This document shows positions 47,536-57,326 of a DNA stretch of 61,768 nt, piece by piece. The stretch comes from Nocardiopsis halophila DSM 44494. Lineage in GTDB: Bacteria; Actinomycetota; Actinomycetes; Streptosporangiales; Streptosporangiaceae. The stretch is from NCBI RefSeq assembly GCF_000341245.1, contig NZ_ANAD01000047.1:1-61768 (forward strand). Direction: 5' to 3'. Within the stretch, counting starts at the first letter, position 1, and each line of letters begins with the position of its first letter. Below the pieces are notes generated by a model. It worked only from the letters and a program-made list of their open reading frames with translations, was not told the DNA's origin and did no database searches. A program made the translations under genes and the position numbers.

Positions 47536-49143
47536 GTGCCGCTGAGCGCGCGCATCCTGGAGCACGCCCGCAGGCAGCCTGAGCAGTCGGCCTTCGTGCT
47601 CGGCGAAGACCGCATCGGGTACGGCGAGCTTGCGCGCAGGGCCGCCGCCGTGGCCGCGGTGCTGCGCGCGGCCTCTGGGCGCGGCGACGGCCTGCTGGCC
47701 TTGGGGACCGGGAACTCCCCCGTCTTCGCCGAGCTGTACTCCGGGGCGATCGCGGGCCGAGGGCGGTGCGCCGTCCTCGACCCGTCCTGGCCGCGCGTGC
47801 AGGCCGAAGAGGTTCTGCGCCGTCTGGGCCCCGACCTGGTGGCGGCAGGCGGGGGAACCCCCATCGCCGAGGCGGCCCGGGACCTGGGCCTGCCGGTGCT
47901 GGTCGACGGCGCCGGCGGCCAGGAGCGCGACCCGCGCCTGGAGGAGGCCCTGGGGGCCGCCCCCGAGGAGGAGTTGACACCGGGCCCGGACGAGTCGCCT
48001 TTCCTGGTCGGGTTCACCTCGGGGACCTCGGGACCGCCCAAGGCCTTCCACCGCACACGCGGCTCGTGGCGGGCGAGCCTGCACCACGGGGGCGAGGTGT
48101 TCGGCGCACGCGCCGGGGACCGCACGCTCGTCCCCGGCCCGCTGTCCCACGGGCTGGGGCTGTACGCCCTGACCGAGGCCCTCTATGAGGGGGCGTGCTG
48201 CATCACCCTCCCCCGGTTCGACGCCGTCCGGGCCCGGAGCGCGCTGGTTGAGCACCGTGCCACGCGGCTGGTGGTGGTGCCGACGATGCTGCGCGGGCTC
48301 GCCGACAGCACCGAGGCCGACACCCGGGCCGAGAGCACAGGGCGGGCCGACGCCCTGCCCGGCGCCTTCCCCGACGTGGAGAACGTCGTCAGCAGCGGCG
48401 CCCGGCTCGACCCGTCCACGTCGCGTCGCGCCATGGCCCTGTTCCCGCGCGCACACGTTCGCGAGTACTACGGCGCCTCGGAGCTGAGCTTCGTCACCGT
48501 GCGCCACACGCCGCCCGGCACCGACCCCTCGGCGGCCGAGCCCGGTGCCGTGGGCCGCCCGTTCCCCGGGGTGGAGGTGCAGGTGCGCGGCGAGGACGGC
48601 GCGCCCCTTCCGGCCGGCGAGACGGGCACGGTCTTCGTACGCGGGCCGCTGGCCTCCTCCGGCTACCTCTGGGACGACGACGCCCGGGAGGGACGCGACG
48701 CGGGCGGCGGGTCGGGCTTTCGGACGGACGGGGAGTGGGCCACGGTCGGCGACCTGGGGCGGCTCTCGGAGGACGGGGAGCTGTACCTGGCCGGGCGCTC
48801 GGGCGGCATGGTGATCACCGGCGGGCTCAACGTCCACCCCGGCGAGGTCGAGGAGGCGCTGACCCGGCTGGAGGGGCTGGAGGAGGCCGTGGTGCTCGGG
48901 CTTCCCGACGCCTACCTGGGGCAGGTGCTGGCGGCCGTGGTCTCCGGCCCCGGCACCGACGGCCTGACCCGGGCCCGGCTGCGCGCCGAGTGCGCCGCCC
49001 TGCTGCCCCGGCACAAGGTCCCGCGCCGCCTGTGGGCGGCGCGCGAGTGGCCGCTGACCCGCAGCGGGAAGGTGTCCCGCACCGCTCTGGAGGATTGGAT
49101 CGCCCATGGTGACACCCGGCTCGTCCCCGTCCCCGCCGCCTGA
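47536..49143 (+). CDS. AMP-dependent acyl-CoA synthetase
   Basis: 535 residues, GTG 47536 with GGAGG 5 bases upstream. All core ANL motifs are intact: FTSGTSGPPKAF (P-loop), YGASEL, VGDLGRLSEDGEL, GRSGGMVITGGLNVHPGEVE and LTRSGKVSRTAL with the catalytic lysine. It should activate a carboxylate as acyl-AMP and form a CoA thioester; the chain is not predictable. Position behind bioY suggests a pimelate- or fatty-acid-related substrate, which is inference. It overlaps the thiolase-like gene by 38 bp. Confidence 0.9.
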   Translation: MPLSARILEHARRQPEQSAFVLGEDRIGYGELARRAAAVAAVLRAASGRGDGLLALGTGNSPVFAELYSGAIAGRGRCAVLDPSWPRVQAEEVLRRLGPDLVAAGGGTPIAEAARDLGLPVLVDGAGGQERDPRLEEALGAAPEEELTPGPDESPFLVGFTSGTSGPPKAFHRTRGSWRASLHHGGEVFGARAGDRTLVPGPLSHGLGLYALTEALYEGACCITLPRFDAVRARSALVEHRATRLVVVPTMLRGLADSTEADTRAESTGRADALPGAFPDVENVVSSGARLDPSTSRRAMALFPRAHVREYYGASELSFVTVRHTPPGTDPSAAEPGAVGRPFPGVEVQVRGEDGAPLPAGETGTVFVRGPLASSGYLWDDDAREGRDAGGGSGFRTDGEWATVGDLGRLSEDGELYLAGRSGGMVITGGLNVHPGEVEEALTRLEGLEEAVVLGLPDAYLGQVLAAVVSGPGTDGLTRARLRAECAALLPRHKVPRRLWAAREWPLTRSGKVSRTALEDWIAHGDTRLVPVPAA

Positions 49144-50317
49144 GGACCGCCGCCCGGTGGTGCTGGCCGCCCTGCGCACCCCGGTGGGGCGCGCCGGCGG
49201 TGCGCTGGCCCGGGTGCGCGCCGAGGACCTTCTGGTGCCGGTGCTGCGCGCGGTACTGGAGGAGGCGGGTGCGCCTGCGGCCGAGGTCGACGACGTGGTG
49301 GTGGGCAATGCCGCGGGCGGCGGGGGCAACGTCGCCCGTCTGGCGGCGCTCACCGCCGGCCTGCCGCTGGGGGTCCCCGGGGTGACCGTGGACCGCCAGT
49401 GCGGGTCCGGGCTGGAGGCGGTCGTGCAGGCGGCCCGCCTGGTCGCGGCCGGGGCCGGGCAGGCCTACCTGGCCGGAGGGGTGGAGAGCACGAGCACCGC
49501 TCCCTGGCGGGCCGAGCGCCCGACGCGGCTCACCGGGACGCCGCGGTTCTATGCGCGTGCGCGGTTCGCCCCCGAGGAGGTCGGCGACCCGGAGATGGGC
49601 GAGGCCGCGGAGAACGTCGCGCGAGCCTACGGGGTGGGCCGCGAGCGCCAGGACGCCTTCGCACTGCGCAGCCACCGCCGGGCGGTGGCCGCGGCGGCGG
49701 AGGGGCGGTTCGACGCCGAGACCGTTGCGGTTCCTACGCGGGGCGGGCCGGTCGGGCGCGACGAGTGCCCGCGCCCGGACACCTCGGCCGAGGCCCTGGC
49801 GTCGCTGCGCCCGGTGTTCGCCGAGGACGGGACGGTCACGGCGGGCAACTCGTGCCCGCTGAACGACGGGGCGAGCGCGATGCTGGTCACGAGCGCGGCG
49901 CGGGCCCGCGCGCTGGGGGCGCGCTCGGCCCTGGGGTTCGTCGACGCGGCCGCGGCGGGGGTGGACCCGAACCTGCTGGGGATCGGGCCGGTGGAGTCCA
50001 CCCGCAGGCTGGTCGGGCGGCAGCCGGGGCTGGACGTGCGCGGGCCGAGGATCGAGTTCAACGAGGCCTTCGCCGCCCAGGTGCTGGCCAGCCTGGACCA
50101 GCTGGGCGTCGATGAGGAGTCGGTCAACCTCGACGGAGGGGCGATCGCCTTGGGGCACCCCTTCGGGGCGTCTGGGGCCATCCTGGTGACGCGCCTGTAC
50201 AGCGCCCTGGTCCGGGACCCGGAGACGCGTCCTGGGGAGCAGGGCCTGGCGATGCTGGGCATCGCGGGCGGCCTGGGGCTGACCGCCCTGTTCGAACGCG
50301 TGGAACTCGACGCCTGA
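49106..50317 (+). CDS. thiolase-like protein lacking the second catalytic cysteine
   Basis: 403 residues, thiolase II-like layout. Nucleophile C99 (DRQCGSGLEA), the NEAFAAQVLA segment and H351 (GHPFGASGA) are conserved. The late CxGGGxG motif, whose cysteine acts as general base in acetyl-CoA acetyltransferases, reads GIAGGLG with glycine at 385. Thiolytic or condensing activity may be reduced or altered. Its start lies inside the end of the ligase gene, implying translational coupling. Possible partners are the ligase's acyl-CoA product and acetyl-CoA. Confidence 0.87.
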   Translation: MVTPGSSPSPPPEDRRPVVLAALRTPVGRAGGALARVRAEDLLVPVLRAVLEEAGAPAAEVDDVVVGNAAGGGGNVARLAALTAGLPLGVPGVTVDRQCGSGLEAVVQAARLVAAGAGQAYLAGGVESTSTAPWRAERPTRLTGTPRFYARARFAPEEVGDPEMGEAAENVARAYGVGRERQDAFALRSHRRAVAAAAEGRFDAETVAVPTRGGPVGRDECPRPDTSAEALASLRPVFAEDGTVTAGNSCPLNDGASAMLVTSAARARALGARSALGFVDAAAAGVDPNLLGIGPVESTRRLVGRQPGLDVRGPRIEFNEAFAAQVLASLDQLGVDEESVNLDGGAIALGHPFGASGAILVTRLYSALVRDPETRPGEQGLAMLGIAGGLGLTALFERVELDA

Positions 50318-50733
50318 TCTCATCGGGAAGCGCCGGGCGGCTCACAGGGCCACCCAGCAGCTCCGCACACCGTGCGGCGTCCTCGGTGCCGCCTGATCGT
50401 CCGAGCGAGGTCGTTCCCCCACCGAGGGTGCCCGGCGGCGACCAGCCGCCGAAACACCTGGGCCCCTGAGAGGGCGGTCAGCCCCTCACTGCAGAGCGGC
50501 ACCGGCCCGAACACCCCAAACACGCGGCCCTGGCCTCGCTCCTGCAGGGTCCGCCTGTAAAGGCGCCCGGCGGTTCAGAATGAGGTGCCCCGACCGTGCC
50601 GGTTTCACCGTGCCCCCTCGTTCGCCCGGGGGACATCGGTCCCCCGCCGAGGGCATGGTGACGTCCTGTCCCCCGAAACACCTGGCAGGGGGAGCACCGA
50701 GAGCGCCGGCGCGTCCGCGCCCGGGCCCTGGCC
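50318..50733. other. intergenic with a 45-bp imperfect direct repeat and a hairpin
   Basis: About 415 bp. Two related segments, 50417-50461 and 50642-50685, share CCCCxCCGAGGG at one end and CCGAAACACCTGG at the other. The hairpin at 50628-50645 lies at the edge of the second. No gene is convincing; a minus frame at 50320-50523 is protein-like for about 30 residues only. Confidence 0.45.
50628..50645. terminator. G5/C5 hairpin
   Basis: GGGGGAC-ATCG-GTCCCCC, a perfect 7-bp stem with a tight loop, between convergent genes. No T-run. Confidence 0.5.
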
Positions 50734-51807
50734 TCATCCCTGCAGTAGTGCCTTGATCTCCTTCACCGCCTTCTTGGCCGCCATTCCGGCGCCGATGATG
50801 GTGGCCGAGGCGGGGCCGGTCCAGTCGCCGTAGCCGACCAGGTGCAGCCGCGGGTCGGCCAGAGACCGCGTCCCGTCGGTCGGGACGGTGCCGTCGGCGC
50901 CCGGCTCGACCATCGGCGCAAGGTGCTCCAAGGCGGGGCTGAAGCCGGTGCACCAAACGATCGCGTCGCACTCCCACTCCTGGCCGTCGGACCACACCGG
51001 CCCCTTAGCGGTGAGGCGTTCGAACATCGGGTGCGCCTTGAGCACACCCCGGTCCCGCGCCTGGCGGACTGGGGGCACCATGACGATGTCGCCGAGGTCG
51101 GCGACCCCGTCGCCGCGCACGCCCTCCCGGCGGGCCGCGGCCGCGCGGGTGGCCACGTCGAACAGCACCCGTCCGTCCACGTCGTCGGTCATCAGTCGCG
51201 GCTCGCGGCGGGCGGCCCACAAGGTCTCGGCGACCCCGGAGAGCTCGGCGAGGATCTGCGCCGCCGAATTGCCGCCGCCGACCACCGCCACCCGCATACC
51301 GGCGAAGGCGTCCGGTCTGCGGTAGTCGGCCGCGTGGAGCTGGAGCCCGCCGAACCGCCCCCGGCCGGGGAGGTCGGGGGTGTGGGGCCGTGACCAGGTT
51401 CCGGTCGCGCTGACCACCGCCCGGGCCCGCCACTCCCGCGGCCCTTCGGCGGTCCGGGCCCGCACCGCCAGGCGCGCGCCCTGGGGACGGACCTCCCGGA
51501 CCCGCACCGGACGCCGGACGGGCAGGCCGTAGCGCTCCTCATAGGCGGCGAAGTAGTCGGCCACGTGGCCGGCCGTGGGGAAGGGCTCCCCCGGCTGCTC
51601 GGGCATCCACCACCCCGGCAGCGGGCTGTGCTCGGCCGGGGAGAACAGGCGCAGCGAGTCCCAGTACAGTGGCCAGGCCCCGCCCGGCGCGGGAGCGTCG
51701 TCGAGGATCAGGTACTCCAGCCCGGTACGCCGCAGGTGGTAGCCGACCGCCAGGCCCGCCTGTCCCCCGCCGACCACCGCCACGTCGATGTCCGCGCCGT
51801 GCTCCAC
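50734..51807 (-). CDS. flavin-dependent monooxygenase, ArsO-like
   Basis: 357 residues. FAD-binding GGGQAG (13-18), the segment GGAWPLYWDSLRLFSPAEHS, an ATG motif (VVSATGTW) and a second dinucleotide site VAVVGGGNSAAQ (about 173-184) place it with group B-like flavoproteins annotated as ArsO. ArsO is found beside arsenic-resistance genes, but none are present here, so the substrate is open. The reaction would use NADPH and oxygen. It is 242 bp downstream of the SCO6745-like gene in the same direction. Confidence 0.85.
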   Translation of the reverse strand: MEHGADIDVAVVGGGQAGLAVGYHLRRTGLEYLILDDAPAPGGAWPLYWDSLRLFSPAEHSPLPGWWMPEQPGEPFPTAGHVADYFAAYEERYGLPVRRPVRVREVRPQGARLAVRARTAEGPREWRARAVVSATGTWSRPHTPDLPGRGRFGGLQLHAADYRRPDAFAGMRVAVVGGGNSAAQILAELSGVAETLWAARREPRLMTDDVDGRVLFDVATRAAAARREGVRGDGVADLGDIVMVPPVRQARDRGVLKAHPMFERLTAKGPVWSDGQEWECDAIVWCTGFSPALEHLAPMVEPGADGTVPTDGTRSLADPRLHLVGYGDWTGPASATIIGAGMAAKKAVKEIKALLQG

Positions 51808-52048
51808 GCCCGCCCCTTCTGCCCGGCCTGCCGCTCCCTTCCTCCCAACCGCTTCTCCGCCCGGCCTGTTCCGGCCCGCGCCGTCAGCGGGAGGGAGCCT
51901 TGAGAGGAAGGGCGTTGCCGGTCCCGGCGCCCGGCGGGTCAGCTCACCGGGGCCGGCCGGGCCGACCTCGAGAACCGCGGCCCCTCGCCGACCTCGGCGG
52001 CGGCCGAAGAAGAGGCGAGGGACCGACGGGTAGGGCGCCTTCGGACGC

Positions 52049-52924
52049 CTACTTCACAGGCCGCATCCAGGGCAGCAGGTCGGCGCCCACCTCCTTGCCC
52101 AGGGGCTTGCCAAGGGTGCGCAGCTCCTTGCAGCCCTCCTCTCCCAGGGCGGCGTAGGGCGCCGCCGAGAGCCGGTCGGTGGCGGCCTCGAGTTCGGCCC
52201 GGTGCTCGGCGCCCTTGTCGGTCAGGGCGAGGCCGCCGTCCTCGCTCACGAGTCCTTCGGCCCGCAGGCGCTCCACGGCGGCGTCCCATTCCGCGTCGGG
52301 CCAGGCGCGGCTCGCCCGCAGGAACTTCAGCATCACGCTCCCCGTGGCGGCGTGGAGGACCACGGCCTCCAGCCCGCTCCGCCCGCCGGCCACCAGCAGG
52401 GCGATGTGTCCGTCGCCCCGGAACTCGCGCAGCAGGGTCTGGGCGTGCCACAGCACCAGGTGGGGCTCCTCCGGCCAGGGCAGGGCCGCGTGCGCGGCGA
52501 ACAGCGGCCGCCCCTCGGGCATGTCCGCCGCCGCCTCGGCGGCGGTGCGGGCCAGCTCGGCCGCCCTGCGCATCTCGGGGCCGTCCACGCGGTCGCCCAG
52601 GATCCGCCTCAGTGAGGCGTCCATGCCGCTCAGCCGCGCCTGCACGTAGTCCTGCGGGGAGGCGGCCTCCCACACGGCCGGCACCGCCCGGCGGACCAGG
52701 TCGGGGCAGAAGTTGTAGAAGGTCGAGACGACCACCTCGGCCGGCACCGGCCCCATCGGCGCCGCGCGCGCGGCGAAGTAGGAGTGCTGCGGGTCGGCGC
52801 CCAGCTCCTGGTACTTCTGCTGCGCCTCCGGGGAGAAGTAGACGCCGCTGTGGTACGGCTCCAGCGCCGCCCACGCCTTCCGGGCGAGCACCGGGTCGAT
52901 CTCCTGGGTCACGCTGCTGCTCAT
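52049..52924 (-). CDS. SCO6745-family protein of unknown function
   Basis: 291 residues. The opening RKAWAALEPYHSGVYFSPEA, the central GRPLFAAHAALPWPEEPHLV and LWHAQTLLREFRGDGHIALL, and the C-terminal winged-helix-like ALTDKGAEHRAELEAATDRL match the widespread actinobacterial SCO6745-like family, whose biochemical role is unknown to me. The C-terminal part looks like a MarR-type helix arrangement. GGAAAGGCGG lies 6 bases before ATG 52924; upstream codons are filler. Possibly in one unit with the flavoprotein gene. Confidence 0.8.
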   Translation of the reverse strand: MSSSVTQEIDPVLARKAWAALEPYHSGVYFSPEAQQKYQELGADPQHSYFAARAAPMGPVPAEVVVSTFYNFCPDLVRRAVPAVWEAASPQDYVQARLSGMDASLRRILGDRVDGPEMRRAAELARTAAEAAADMPEGRPLFAAHAALPWPEEPHLVLWHAQTLLREFRGDGHIALLVAGGRSGLEAVVLHAATGSVMLKFLRASRAWPDAEWDAAVERLRAEGLVSEDGGLALTDKGAEHRAELEAATDRLSAAPYAALGEEGCKELRTLGKPLGKEVGADLLPWMRPVK

Positions 52925-53257
52925 GGGGCCGCCTTTCCCGCGCCTCCCGGGCGCCGACGGGTTCTTGGAGGGCGCACCGAGCCTACCGAGCGGTGTTCGG
53001 TTCCCCTGCGCCGGGGTGGGCCCCTGCGACTTTCGGCCGACACGGGCATGCAGGGGTCCGCCGTCCGATGCCTCGGGCCATACCCCCGTCCGATGCGCCC
53101 GCTGGGCCCGGCTCCCTAGCGTCTGACCCACGTCCGCTCCGACCGAACCGACGGGCCCGACCGACTGCGGCCCCACCCCTCGGCGGCGCGCCCCCGCACC
53201 CCGCGGGGCGGTCCGCGCCTCCGAGCGCGCCCTGGCCCCGACCTGGCGCGCGGCGCG
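52925..53257. other. intergenic, nothing recognised
   Basis: About 330 bp between the SCO6745-like start and the DUF418 remnant. No repeats or stems noticed; a promoter for the minus-strand gene is expected here. Confidence 0.4.
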
Positions 53258-53689
53258 ATGCTGCTACGGCCCGTCCGGCCGGCACCCGGCCGACGGCGGC
53301 CCCCTGGACACGGCCGTGCAGTTCGCGATGATCACCGGCCTGGACCTGCGCGCCTCCCCCTGTCCTCCTTCCTGTTCGGCTACGGGGTGATGCGCCTGTA
53401 CGAGCGCCAGGTCGCTGACGGCTCCTCCTCTCGCGCCGCCTCGCTGCTGCTGACCCGCCGGGGCCTGTTGATGGTGGCGTTCGCCCCCGCCCTGGCCGCC
53501 TGGGGGCTGGGCCTGGGCGTGCACTTGGGGAGCGCCTCCATGGCGGCCTTCGCCACGGCGGTCTGGTCGGCCACGGTCGCGGCCGCCTACGGGCTGGAGC
53601 GCGCGGGACTCCCCGGCCCCGCAGAGGCCCTGCTGCGTCGGCTGGTCTGCAAAAGGCCAGTACAGGGAGCCCCCAGAAGCCCCATGTGA
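53258..53689 (+). pseudogene. DUF418 membrane-protein remnant
   Basis: One frame reads LDTAVQFAMITGLDLRA near 53305-53355, then the sense moves to another frame with LSSFLFGYGVMRLYERQVAD and RRGLLMVAFAPALAAWGLGL, ending with ATVAAAYGLERAGLPGPAEA. These are the first-loop and last-helix parts of a DUF418 protein. About 200 residues between MVAFA and the end are missing, plus a frameshift near 53358. It is a relic, distinct from the intact DUF418-type gene at 2695. Confidence 0.6.
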
Positions 53690-53833
53690 CACAGGTCGAC
53701 CCGGGACGCGACAACACTCACACGGCCTGAAGCGGCGAATCGGAAAGTTCGCCCGGCGTGAACGTGTTGGCTCGGGGTGTCACCTGGGGGCGCCCGGCGC
53801 CTCCCCCGCCGTCGATCCGCGAAAGGGAGCGCT

Positions 53834-55081
53834 TTGCCCATCGCACTGCTCGCTCTGGCTCTGGGAGGCTTCGGCATCGGCACGACCGAGTTCGTGGCGA
53901 TGGGAATCCTGCCCGAAGTCGCCGAATCCTACGGCGTCTCCATCCCCACGGCCGGGTACATGATCTCCGGTTACGCGCTCGGCGTCGTGATCGGGGCCCC
54001 GCTGCTGGCCGCCGTAGGGGCGCGGGTGGACCGCAAGCACCTGCTGCTGGCCCTGATGGGGGCGTTCACCCTGGGCAACCTCGCCTCCGCCGCGGCCCCG
54101 AACTTCGAGTTCCTGCTCGCGTCGCGGTTCCTGACCGCCCTGCCGCACGGGACGTTCTTCGGCGTCGGCGCGGTCGTGGCCGCGTCCCTGGTGCCGGTCA
54201 CCAAGCGCGCGCAGGCCGTGTCGCTGATGATCGCCGGGCTGACCGTGGCCAACATCGTGGGCGTCCCCCTGGGGACCGCGGTCTCGCACGCTTTCGGGTG
54301 GCGCGCCACCTACCTGCTGGTCGCGGTCGTCGGCGTGGTGACGCTGCTGGCGCTGGCCGCGTGGGTGCCCTCCCAGAAGCCGCACCCGGGCACCTCGGTC
54401 CGGGCCGAGCTCGGAGCCCTCAAGCGCGGACAGGTCTGGCTGGCGCTGGCCGTGGGCGCGGTCGGCTTCGGCGGCATGTTCGCCTCCTACAGCTACATCT
54501 CGCCGATGATGACCGACGTCGCCGGGTTCGGCCCGGGGGCGGTCACCCTGATCCTGGCCGTGTACGGGGTCGGCATGACGGCCGGCAACCTGGTCGGCGG
54601 CCGGGCGGCGGACCGGGCGCTGATGCCGACGATGTACGCCTGCATGGCCGGGATCGCCGCCGTGCTGCTGCTGATGCACGCGGTGGCCTCCTACAAGGTG
54701 CCCGCGGTCGCGGTGGTGTTCCTGCTCGGCTTCGCCGGGAGCGCGCTGATCCCCTCGCTGCAGATGCGGCTGATGAACGCCGCCTCGGACGCGCCCACGC
54801 TGGCGGCGGCGCTCAACCACGCGGCGCTGAACATCGCCAACGCGGCCGGGGCCTGGCTGGGCGGCCTCGTGATCGCCGCCGGGTACGGCTACACCGCGCC
54901 CAACCTGCTCGGTGCGGGCCTGGCCGTGGTCGGCCTGGGGCTGGCACTGGCGTCGGGACTGCTGGACCGGCGGTCGCAGCGCCCCGGGGGCGCGGGCCGC
55001 GACGCCGGCGAGAAGGTCGCCGAAGGGGCCGCCGAGCAGGTCCCCGCGGCCGCCGCACAGGGGGCGGACCGGACCCGCTGA
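53834..55081 (+). CDS. MFS exporter, DHA1 family
   Basis: 415 residues from TTG 53834, with AAAGGGAG 5 bases upstream. Twelve membrane helices; the opening ALLALALGGFGIGTTEFVAM and the loop GARVDRKHLLLALM (motif A) are typical of the AraJ/Cmx-like DHA1 group that exports drugs or sugars by proton antiport. The alternating ALNHAALNIANAAGAWLGG near the C-terminus is a family hallmark. The tail is Ala/Glu-rich and cytoplasmic. No adjacent regulator; the substrate is unknown. Confidence 0.92.
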   Translation: MPIALLALALGGFGIGTTEFVAMGILPEVAESYGVSIPTAGYMISGYALGVVIGAPLLAAVGARVDRKHLLLALMGAFTLGNLASAAAPNFEFLLASRFLTALPHGTFFGVGAVVAASLVPVTKRAQAVSLMIAGLTVANIVGVPLGTAVSHAFGWRATYLLVAVVGVVTLLALAAWVPSQKPHPGTSVRAELGALKRGQVWLALAVGAVGFGGMFASYSYISPMMTDVAGFGPGAVTLILAVYGVGMTAGNLVGGRAADRALMPTMYACMAGIAAVLLLMHAVASYKVPAVAVVFLLGFAGSALIPSLQMRLMNAASDAPTLAAALNHAALNIANAAGAWLGGLVIAAGYGYTAPNLLGAGLAVVGLGLALASGLLDRRSQRPGGAGRDAGEKVAEGAAEQVPAAAAQGADRTR

Positions 55082-55449
55082 AGCGCTCGCGGCCAGGGCC
55101 GCTGACACGGGTACTGCTCTGGGGCCGTGCGGGGAGGGATCGTGCCCTGCCGCGCGGCCCCAGGTGTGTGCGGGCCGCTGAGCGCACGGTGGAGGCACCG
55201 TTCAGGCCGCGTCCATGCGGTTCCGCCGACCTTCCGCCTCAGCGTGAGCGCTCTCGCGGCGGTGGCGCCGGTCGGCCGCCGGGTGGCCTGCCGCCTTGGC
55301 CGTGGAAGGACCCCTCCCTTTTCGCGTTCCAGGCATACCGGGCGCACCAGGCGGCAGCCGGGCATCGAGAGTGGTGATCTCACCACCATCGGTGCGCACC
55401 GGGGACGCGAGCAGCACCGCGCCTGGCGCGTACCGGGCACGGCCGCCTC
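55082..55449. other. intergenic, no gene supported
   Basis: About 370 bp between convergent genes. The minus frame of the RiPP-like gene ends at 55450. No clear terminator was identified. Confidence 0.4.
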
Positions 55450-57035
55450 TCACCGATCGGTCCGCTGGGGCAGGCGCCGGGTGAGGGACGGTGCGTTCCG
55501 GGACGGGGCGCCGACGGCCAGGAGCGCGAGGGGCTCCCGTCCCGTTCCTGCCTGCCCGAGTGCCGTCGCCGCCGCGGGGCCGGCCCCGTCGGAATGGATG
55601 CGGGAGGCGAGTCCGAGGGCGGCGGAGGCCAGCGCCGCACGGTGCAGGGCCGCCCCCGCCTCGACCTGTTGGAAGCGGTACCAGCGGGCCCCTGCTCCGC
55701 GGTCGTCCCGTGGGTCCCCCGCCAGGACGAGGGCGGCGGAGGCGCCGTAGAGCGCGGAGCGGGTGTCGGGGTGCCAGGGGCCCAGCCGGACCGCCGCCGC
55801 CTCCTCCGGGCCGCCCACGCGTTCGAGCGCGCTGTGCCCGCCCAGGTACCGGTAGCAGCCCGCCGCCAGGTCGACGGCGTCGAAGACGACGAGGAAGAGG
55901 GCGAGCGTGGACGGCCCCTCTTCTGTTCCGGGGAGGTCGTGCGGCCCGGGCGCCCGGGCCGCCGCGAGGATCCGTGCCAGGTCGCCGACGGCGACCGGCG
56001 CCGGCCGGTACCCGTCAGGCGCCGAGCGCCGGGCGGCGAACCCCCGGTGCAGGGCGGGCGGTCCGGCGTCGGGGAGCGCGACGAGGGGGCGTGCGCCGCC
56101 GGCTCGGCCGGGCGTTCCCGGGCGACCGGCTGCATTCGCGCGTCCAGGGTGCGAAGGTCGACCCTGGTGGGCGCCTCCCCCTCCACCGCCAGGCCCGCCA
56201 GCCGGGAGAAGCGGGACAGCGCCAGCCGGGAACCGAGCATGCCGGGCACCGCACCGGTGAGCAGGGCGGACACCGGGGACCGCCCGGTAGGCGGCGGCGC
56301 GCCCGTCGGCATCCGGCGCGCCCCGGCCTCCTCGGGCGGGCCGACCGGAACCAGCCAGGCCTCTTCGGCCGCCTCATCGATCAGGGCCTGCCCGACCTCG
56401 GAGCCGGTCCCGATGAGGGCTCGGGCGGCGGCGAGCAGTTCGTTCCGGTCGGTGGAGACGTCCAGTACGACGTCGGGGGCGGCCGGTGCCGCGTCAGGGG
56501 GTGCGAAGGAGACGGACTGCCGCGCGTCACGCAGGGCCCGGTCGGCCGCCGCCTTGAGCGCCCGCACCTCTCCCTCCGGGGCGTGGACCTGAACGTTGCG
56601 CCATCCGCTTTGCAAGCCGGCGTGCAGCAGTGCTTCGGCGACCGGGCCGGAACCGCGCAGGGCGATGCGCGCCTGTCTCAGACGCTCGAACCTCCGCTCG
56701 GCCGAGGCGAGGCGGTAGCGCACGAACGCGATCTCGACGCTGTAGGTCTCCAGCTCCTCCCTGGAGAGGCCGTGCGGATCGTCGTCCTGGGCGTCGACCA
56801 CGAACCCCGCCTCGACGAGGCTGCCGACCAGACCGCGAACCCGGACGCCCTGGGCACCGTCGAGCCCGGCGGTGAGCTCATCCAGGGTCCGCTCCCCCGT
56901 CAGGCGGGGGATGAGGCGCCGCAGCGACTCTGCGGCACGGCCTCCTTTCACCCGGCAGGCCCCGTGTCCGGCATGGAGGTAGACGCCGTCGTCCGAGGGC
57001 ACGCACCGGACGTCACCGCGGAATCGCGGGCGCAT
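55450..57035 (-). pseudogene. TOMM leader-binding/SagB-like fusion with one frameshift
   Basis: From ATG 57035 (GGAGGCGGGG upstream) the first 310 residues show the TOMM precursor-binding start RPRFRGDVRCVPSDDGVYLH followed by an E1-like region with PTRVDLRTLDARM. Near 56100 the sense moves one frame; it then reads ARPLVALPDAGPPALHRGFA, EGPSTLALFLVVFDAVDLAA and RWYRFQQVEAGAALHRAALA, typical of SagB-type flavin dehydrogenases, ending at 55450. Repaired, it is a roughly 528-residue fusion for azole formation in a ribosomal peptide. No YcaO gene or precursor peptide is seen in the window. Confidence 0.68.
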
Positions 57036-57078
57036 GTCCCCGCCTCCCTACGGCTGCATTCCGACGGTCGGAGAACCG

Positions 57079-57084
57079 ATTATG
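57079..57084 (-). promoter_or_regulatory. -10 element for the TOMM-like gene
   Basis: CATAAT on the minus strand, an isolated AT word about 45 bp upstream of the ATG at 57035. A convincing -35 is not seen. Confidence 0.4.
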
Positions 57085-57326
57085 CACGCTTTCTCGGTGA
57101 TTCCCCGATGGCGTTCTCCGGTTCCTTCCGGAAGGGTGGACCGCGCATTCGGTTTCGGGCGCACGTTTTCGCCGTTGGAAATGCGGGTCGGGGCGAGGCC
57201 TCCCGGGCCGGTGCCGCACACCCCCGAGCCGTACCGCTCGAATCCCCCACCGAGCCAGGGACGGCGGGTCCCGCATCACCAGGCTCGGCGCCTCCGCGCC
57301 GCCCTGCGCCGCCCCAGGGCGCCCAC

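Noticed and set aside
50320-50523. Minus-strand 67-codon frame with the stretch AQVFRRLVAAGHPRWGNDLA.
   Set aside because: Looks protein-like for about 30 residues only, has no family match I can name, and overlaps the direct repeat; kept as a non-coding note.
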